From Nucisporomicrobium flavum (GTDB taxonomy: Bacteria > Actinomycetota > Actinomycetes > Mycobacteriales > Micromonosporaceae), in contig NZ_JADMLH010000003.1 of assembly GCF_016464385.1 (NCBI RefSeq), positions 310,001 through 374,000 of the forward strand: DNA of 64,000 nt, in the 5' to 3' direction. Positions 60,312-64,000 of this stretch are shown here, one piece after another. The notes beneath the pieces were generated by a model. It was not told the DNA's origin, did not search any database, and was given only the letters and a program-made list of their open reading frames with translations. The stretch's first letter is position 1. Each line of letters starts with the position of its first letter. The translations under genes were made by a program, and so were the position numbers.

Positions 60312-60896
60312 ATGCAGACCGCGCCCCACCGGCTCCCCGTGACCGTGGCTATCACCCGCCGCGCCGATCCCTCCCGCAACGCGGAGATGCTGGCCTGGGT
60401 GCGCGCCGGCGCGGCGCTGGCCGAGGACTTCCCGGGCTTCCTCGGCGTCGGCTGGATCCGGCCCGGCCCGGGCTCGACCGACTGGCACATGCTGTACCGC
60501 TTCGCCGACGCCGAGGCGCTGCGGGCCTGGGAGGAGTCGTCGCAGCGGCAGTGGTGGCTGTCCTCGGCGCAGGGGATGGTGGAACACACCCGGGTCGAGA
60601 GGCGTACGGGCATCGAGGGCTGGTTCGACCCGCCGCGCGAGCACTCCGTGACCGAACCGGCCCCCGCCGCCCCGCCCCGGTGGAAGCAGGCGGTGACGAT
60701 CTGGGTGGGGTTCTTCCCGCTCAGCCTGCTTTCCGCGGTGACGCTCGGTCACCTGCTCGCCGGGCAACACGTCGTGGTGCGCACGCTGGCCAGCACGTTC
60801 GCGCTGACGCCGCTGATGACGTACCTCGTCCTGCCGCAGGTCACCCGCTCCCTGCAGTGGTGGCTGCAGGGCCGCCCGGCGCCCTGGCGGCGGTGA
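60312..60896 (+). CDS. ABM-domain protein with two membrane helices
   Basis: A 194-residue protein. Residues 8-95 resemble the antibiotic biosynthesis monooxygenase/dimeric ferredoxin-like fold (VTVAITRRADPSRNAEMLAW ... GFLGVGWIRPGP). Residues 125-185 form two membrane helices (WVGFFPLSLLSAVTLGHLLA; LASTFALTPLMTYLVLPQVT). This fused form (ABM plus two helices) is known in many bacteria without an assigned reaction. The start ATG has CATGGGGGT before it. A GGDEF gene follows 59 bp later. Confidence 0.85.
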   Translation: MQTAPHRLPVTVAITRRADPSRNAEMLAWVRAGAALAEDFPGFLGVGWIRPGPGSTDWHMLYRFADAEALRAWEESSQRQWWLSSAQGMVEHTRVERRTGIEGWFDPPREHSVTEPAPAAPPRWKQAVTIWVGFFPLSLLSAVTLGHLLAGQHVVVRTLASTFALTPLMTYLVLPQVTRSLQWWLQGRPAPWRR

Positions 60897-60955
60897 GCGG
60901 GGACTCCTCAGGTCGGCCGCGCGGCGCCCGATGGTCACCGCGAGGAGGCATATCC

Positions 60956-62788
60956 ATGCGGCTGCGCAACTGGATCGCCGTGGTCGTCAGCGTGCTGCTG
61001 CTGGTGGCTGTCGGCATCGTCGGCGTGCTCGTGAACCGGTCGGCGCTGCGGGCGGCCGACACGGTGCACCGGGCCGACTCGCGCGCGCTCGCAGTCAACA
61101 ACGCCACCCTCGCCGGGCAGATGCAGCTGCTCTCCGCCAAGGAGCTCAGCGAGTTCGCCGGCAGCCACAGCTTCGGGCTCGGCGCCGGGCAGGCCGCCGA
61201 CCGGCAGGCCCTCGAGACGTACGTGCGCAAGTCGGCGGTGTTCCCCTACGGGGCCGCGCTGACCGCGCCGGACGGCACGGTCCTCAACGCGACCCGCCTG
61301 CACCCGCTGCCCGACCCCAGTGACCCCGGGTACGGCGTGATGCGAGCCCACCTGCTGGCCGGCAAGCCCGGCTTCTCGTCGCTGATGAGCGTGTACGACG
61401 GCACCGGCCGGAAGGTCGCCGTCGAGGCGGTCGCCGTTCCGATCCGGGTCGGCGGGACCGTGGCCGCGTTCCTCGTCGGCTACTACACGCTGGCCGACAC
61501 GCCGCTGCAGGCGTACACCGCGAAACTGCGGTCGGACCTGCACCGGACCCTGGTCGTCGACACCACCGGCGCCGCCCTGTTCTCCAGCGAGACCACCATG
61601 ATCGGGTTGAAGGCGGACCCGGCCGTCATCGCGGCGGTCAAGGCGCACCCCTCCGGCTCGACGTTCGTGGAGTACCGCGCCGGCAAGGTCGACATGATCG
61701 CGATCGTGGTCACCGGGGACGTGCTGCCGGGCGGCTGGGCGTACGTCCGGATCCAGACCATGGCGTCGTTCGACGGTGCCGTGCACAGCCGCAGCCAGAC
61801 CATCAACGTGACGCTGCTCGCCATGCTGCTGATCGGCGCGGTCGGCATCTCGATCCTCGGGTACCGCACCCAGGTCCAGCGGCGGCGGGCGGACGAGAAG
61901 TTCCAGGCGCTGTTCCAGCACGCCCCGGACATGGTCGCGGTGCTCGACGCCGACGGCCGGGTGGCGTTCTCCAGCCCGAGCGCGGCCTCGGTGCTGCACT
62001 TCCCGGCCGGTTCGCTGCAGGGCAGCAGCGTCTTCGAGCTGGTGCACCCCGACGACCGGCAGCGGATGGTGGACGCGTTCGCCCGGCTGCTGGGCGAGCG
62101 CAACGGGGTGCTGCGGCTGCAGACCCGGATCCTCAACTCCGCCGGCTCGGCGACCTGGTTCGAGTTCACCGCCTCCAACCAGATGCACAACCCCTCCCTC
62201 ACCGGCATCGTGATCAACGCCCGCGACGTCTCGGAGAACCGCGCGTTCCAGGAGCGGCTCGCGCACGAGGCCCAGCACGACGCGCTGACCGGGCTGCCGA
62301 ACCGCCGCCGCATGCAGGACGCGCTGAGCTCCTCGCTGCGGCAGGAGTCGGTCGCGGTGCTCTTCGTCGACCTGGACGGGTTCAAGCCGGTCAACGACGC
62401 GTACGGCCACGAGGCCGGCGACGAGCTGCTGCGCCAGGTGGCCGAGCGGCTCAGCGCCTGCGTCCGCAGCAACGACGTGCTGTCCCGCGTCGGCGGCGAC
62501 GAGTTCGTCGTGCTCATGCCCGGCATCACGGACCGATCGGACGCCGACGCGATGAGCGAGCGGGTCCGGCTGTGCGTCGAGCGCCCGTTCTTCGTGCTCG
62601 GCAACGAGGTCGCGATCGGCGCGAGCGTCGGCGTGCACCTGGCCGGCGCGGCGGACGACCCCGACCAGGCGCTGCGCGCCGCCGACCACGCCATGTACGC
62701 GGTCAAGCACCGTGGTGGCGGCCGGACCGCGACGGTCCCCGAGCAGCGCGCACCGATCCACGTGGGACGGCACCGCGCGGACGTCTGA
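60956..62788 (+). CDS. Cache-PAS-GGDEF diguanylate cyclase
   Basis: A 610-residue membrane sensor. Helices at ~8-28 and ~280-302 enclose an external Cache-like domain (PYGAALTAPDGTVLNATR, VAVPIRVGGTVAAFLVGYYT). A PAS domain (~318-440, FQALFQHAPDMVAVLDADGR) precedes the GGDEF domain (~440-600) with SRVGGDEFVVLMPG. An RSND inhibitory site lies five residues before GGDEF. Both motifs are intact, so it should make cyclic di-GMP under product inhibition. GAGGAGG precedes the ATG. No EAL domain is present, unlike the protein at 11.5-14.5 kb. Confidence 0.93.
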   Translation: MRLRNWIAVVVSVLLLVAVGIVGVLVNRSALRAADTVHRADSRALAVNNATLAGQMQLLSAKELSEFAGSHSFGLGAGQAADRQALETYVRKSAVFPYGAALTAPDGTVLNATRLHPLPDPSDPGYGVMRAHLLAGKPGFSSLMSVYDGTGRKVAVEAVAVPIRVGGTVAAFLVGYYTLADTPLQAYTAKLRSDLHRTLVVDTTGAALFSSETTMIGLKADPAVIAAVKAHPSGSTFVEYRAGKVDMIAIVVTGDVLPGGWAYVRIQTMASFDGAVHSRSQTINVTLLAMLLIGAVGISILGYRTQVQRRRADEKFQALFQHAPDMVAVLDADGRVAFSSPSAASVLHFPAGSLQGSSVFELVHPDDRQRMVDAFARLLGERNGVLRLQTRILNSAGSATWFEFTASNQMHNPSLTGIVINARDVSENRAFQERLAHEAQHDALTGLPNRRRMQDALSSSLRQESVAVLFVDLDGFKPVNDAYGHEAGDELLRQVAERLSACVRSNDVLSRVGGDEFVVLMPGITDRSDADAMSERVRLCVERPFFVLGNEVAIGASVGVHLAGAADDPDQALRAADHAMYAVKHRGGGRTATVPEQRAPIHVGRHRADV

Positions 62789-62806
62789 CCGGCTACGTTG
62801 AAGCCC

Positions 62807-63766
62807 ATGGCCACGAAGCCGCCCGCGATCGAGGTGGAGGCGGGGGAGCACACCGTACGGGTCTCGAACCCGGACCGGGTGTACTTCCCCGAGCTCGGCC
62901 TGACCAAGCTCGACCTCGTCCACTACTACCTGAGCGTCGGCGACGGCATCGTCCGCGCGCTGCGGGAACGGCCGTGCATGCTGCACCGCTTCCCCGACGG
63001 CCTGGCCGGCGAGAAGGTCCACCAGAAGCGGGTGCCGCACGGCGCCCCGCCGTGGCTGGAAACCGTCCGGGTCACGTTCCCCCGCTACAACCGGCACGCC
63101 GACGAGCTGTGCGTGACGAAGCTCGCCGACGTCGTCTGGGCCGTGCAGATGTCGACCGTGGAGTTCCACCCGTGGAATTCCCGGCGGGCCGACACCGAGC
63201 GGCCCGACGAGTGGCGCATCGACCTCGACCCGATGCCCGAGTGCGGCTTCGCCACCGTACGCCGCGTCGCGCACGTGGCCCACGAGGTCCTCGGCGAGCT
63301 GGGCATCACCGGGTTCCCGAAGACGTCCGGCGGCCGGGGCCTGCACGTGTACGTCCGCGTCAAGCCCGAGCACGGCTTCGCGGACGTCCGCCGGGCCGCC
63401 CTCGCCTTCGCGCGCGAGGTGGAGCGGCGCGCCCCCGAGGACGTCACGACGACGTGGTGGCGCAAGGACCGCGACCCGCGCAAGCTCTTCGTCGACTTCA
63501 ACCAGAACGCCCGCGACCACACGATCGCCAGCGCGTACTCGGTGCGGGGCAACCAGCGGGGCACGGTGTCCACGCCGATCCGGTGGGCGGAGGTCGACGA
63601 CGTGGAGCCGGACGACTTCACGCTGCGGACCGTGCCCGCGCGCTTCGCCGAGCTCGGTGATCTGCACGCGACGATCGACGACACCGCGTACGACTTGCGG
63701 CCGTTGCTCGAATGGGCAGATCGCGACGAGAAAGCCGGGCTGGAGGCGCCCGCGGAGGCCGACTGA
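62807..63766 (+). CDS. Stand-alone LigD-type polymerase/primase domain protein
   Basis: A 319-residue protein of the LigD polymerase (archaeo-eukaryotic primase) family used in bacterial non-homologous end joining. The metal-binding DxD is in EWRIDLDPMPE (~140-150), with TSGGRGLHVYVRV (~180) and RKLFVDFNQNARDHTIASAY (~225-244) typical of the family. It lacks the ligase and phosphoesterase domains of full LigD. Actinomycetes often carry such separate domains. The preferred ATG at 62807 is 18 bp after the GGDEF stop. No Ku gene is in the window. Confidence 0.92.
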   Translation: MATKPPAIEVEAGEHTVRVSNPDRVYFPELGLTKLDLVHYYLSVGDGIVRALRERPCMLHRFPDGLAGEKVHQKRVPHGAPPWLETVRVTFPRYNRHADELCVTKLADVVWAVQMSTVEFHPWNSRRADTERPDEWRIDLDPMPECGFATVRRVAHVAHEVLGELGITGFPKTSGGRGLHVYVRVKPEHGFADVRRAALAFAREVERRAPEDVTTTWWRKDRDPRKLFVDFNQNARDHTIASAYSVRGNQRGTVSTPIRWAEVDDVEPDDFTLRTVPARFAELGDLHATIDDTAYDLRPLLEWADRDEKAGLEAPAEAD

Positions 63767-63819
63767 ATATTCTCGGGCGTCAATGGGGTGGTTCGACCCC
63801 GCTGACCCCGGAGGCGCAC

Positions 63820-64000
63820 ATGCACAGGTCGATCCGGTGGACGATCGCGGCCACCGTCGCCGCGACCCTGACGATCTTCGGCGTACCGGCAGCCGCCATC
63901 GCGGCCCCTGCCGAGGCCGCCGTCCTCTCCGCAGCCGGCGCCGAGGTGGTGCCGGACAGCTACGTCGTCGTCCTCAAGCAGGACACGTCGGCGGTCGCCG
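63820..64000 (+). CDS. Subtilase (S8) precursor, N-terminal part only
   Basis: The window holds the first 60 residues. A signal peptide (MHRSIRWTIAATVAATLTIF onward to AIAA) is followed by VPDSYVVVLKQDTSAVA, the opening strand of the I9 inhibitor propeptide of S8 serine proteases. GGAGG (63810-63814) lies five bases before the ATG. The catalytic domain lies outside the window, so the protease type is inferred from the propeptide. Confidence 0.75.
   Translation, partial: MHRSIRWTIAATVAATLTIFGVPAAAIAAPAEAAVLSAAGAEVVPDSYVVVLKQDTSAVA

Noticed and set aside
60296..60312. CCATGGGGGT before the ABM gene as an operator shared with 55341
   Set aside because: A ten-base coincidence without inverted arms; expected by chance in such GC-rich sequence.

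Overview
The window is about 64 kb of very GC-rich (roughly 72-74% by eye) actinobacterial chromosome. Codon use, the frequent GTAC-containing codons, an Lsr2 nucleoid protein, SigE-type ECF sigma factors, a CebR-type cellulase operator and many small intergenic GC repeats suggest a soil actinomycete of the Micromonosporaceae (Actinoplanes-like). This placement is an inference from style; no rRNA or marker gene in the window proves it. No prophage, CRISPR array, transposase or large biosynthetic cluster was seen.

Layout. 0-3 kb: the 3' part of an SbcC/Rad50-like ATPase, translationally coupled to a NurA-like putative nuclease. 3-9 kb: a repeat-rich spacer, an ECF sigma/anti-sigma pair, then three exported proteins (lipoprotein, DUF4142 protein, Gly/Gln/Asn-rich membrane-anchored protein). 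9-15 kb: an AlkA-type glycosylase, a ROK sugar kinase, a HAD hydrolase, a large GGDEF-EAL protein and a methyltransferase. 15.2-20.3 kb: a complete 5-oxoproline operon (NRAMP-like transporter, pxpA, ycsI, pxpB, pxpC) with its likely FCD-type GntR regulator and an inverted-repeat operator inside the promoter. 20.3-25.3 kb: O-methyltransferase, SigE-family sigma factor with partner membrane protein, two NAD(P)-dependent short-chain enzymes, lsr2. 25.5-35.5 kb: a CebR-box-controlled GH12 cellulase, a GMC oxidoreductase, tandem-repeat DNA, an acyl-CoA ligase with a divergent LuxR-type regulator, and two LacI paralogues around a frameshifted polysaccharide deacetylase. 35.5-43.9 kb: an amino-sugar module (alcohol dehydrogenase, BadF-type kinase, RpiR regulator, SIS isomerase, NgcEFG-like ABC transporter, GH16 glucanase) containing two inverted copies of a ~92-bp element with 20-bp terminal inverted repeats. 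43.9-50.3 kb: a second acyl-CoA synthetase, a CDP-alcohol phosphatidyltransferase, a TRAP-TAXI transporter, a 24-residue ORF and tRNA-Arg(ACG). 50.2-64 kb: cupin/AraC pair, vanadium haloperoxidase, SDR, a desaturase divergent from a DesK/DesR-like two-component pair, a low-GC single-gene insertion bounded by a 30-bp direct repeat, a GH128 glucanase, a BNR-repeat protein, an ABM-domain protein, a GGDEF sensor, a LigD-type polymerase and the start of a subtilase.

How it fits together. Much of the window concerns sensing and degrading polymers: GH12 on cellulose, GH16 and GH128 on beta-1,3-glucans, NgcEFG with kinase and isomerase for amino sugars, LacI/RpiR/CebR-type control. A second theme is lipid metabolism: the two acyl-CoA ligases carry the same CCACCCCC-N4-GGGGGTGG palindrome at the same distance from their starts, and a desaturase is paired with a two-component system. 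The strongest leads for new biology are the ~92-bp element pair, the insertion with a 30-bp duplicated junction, and the palindrome pair upstream of the acyl-CoA ligases.
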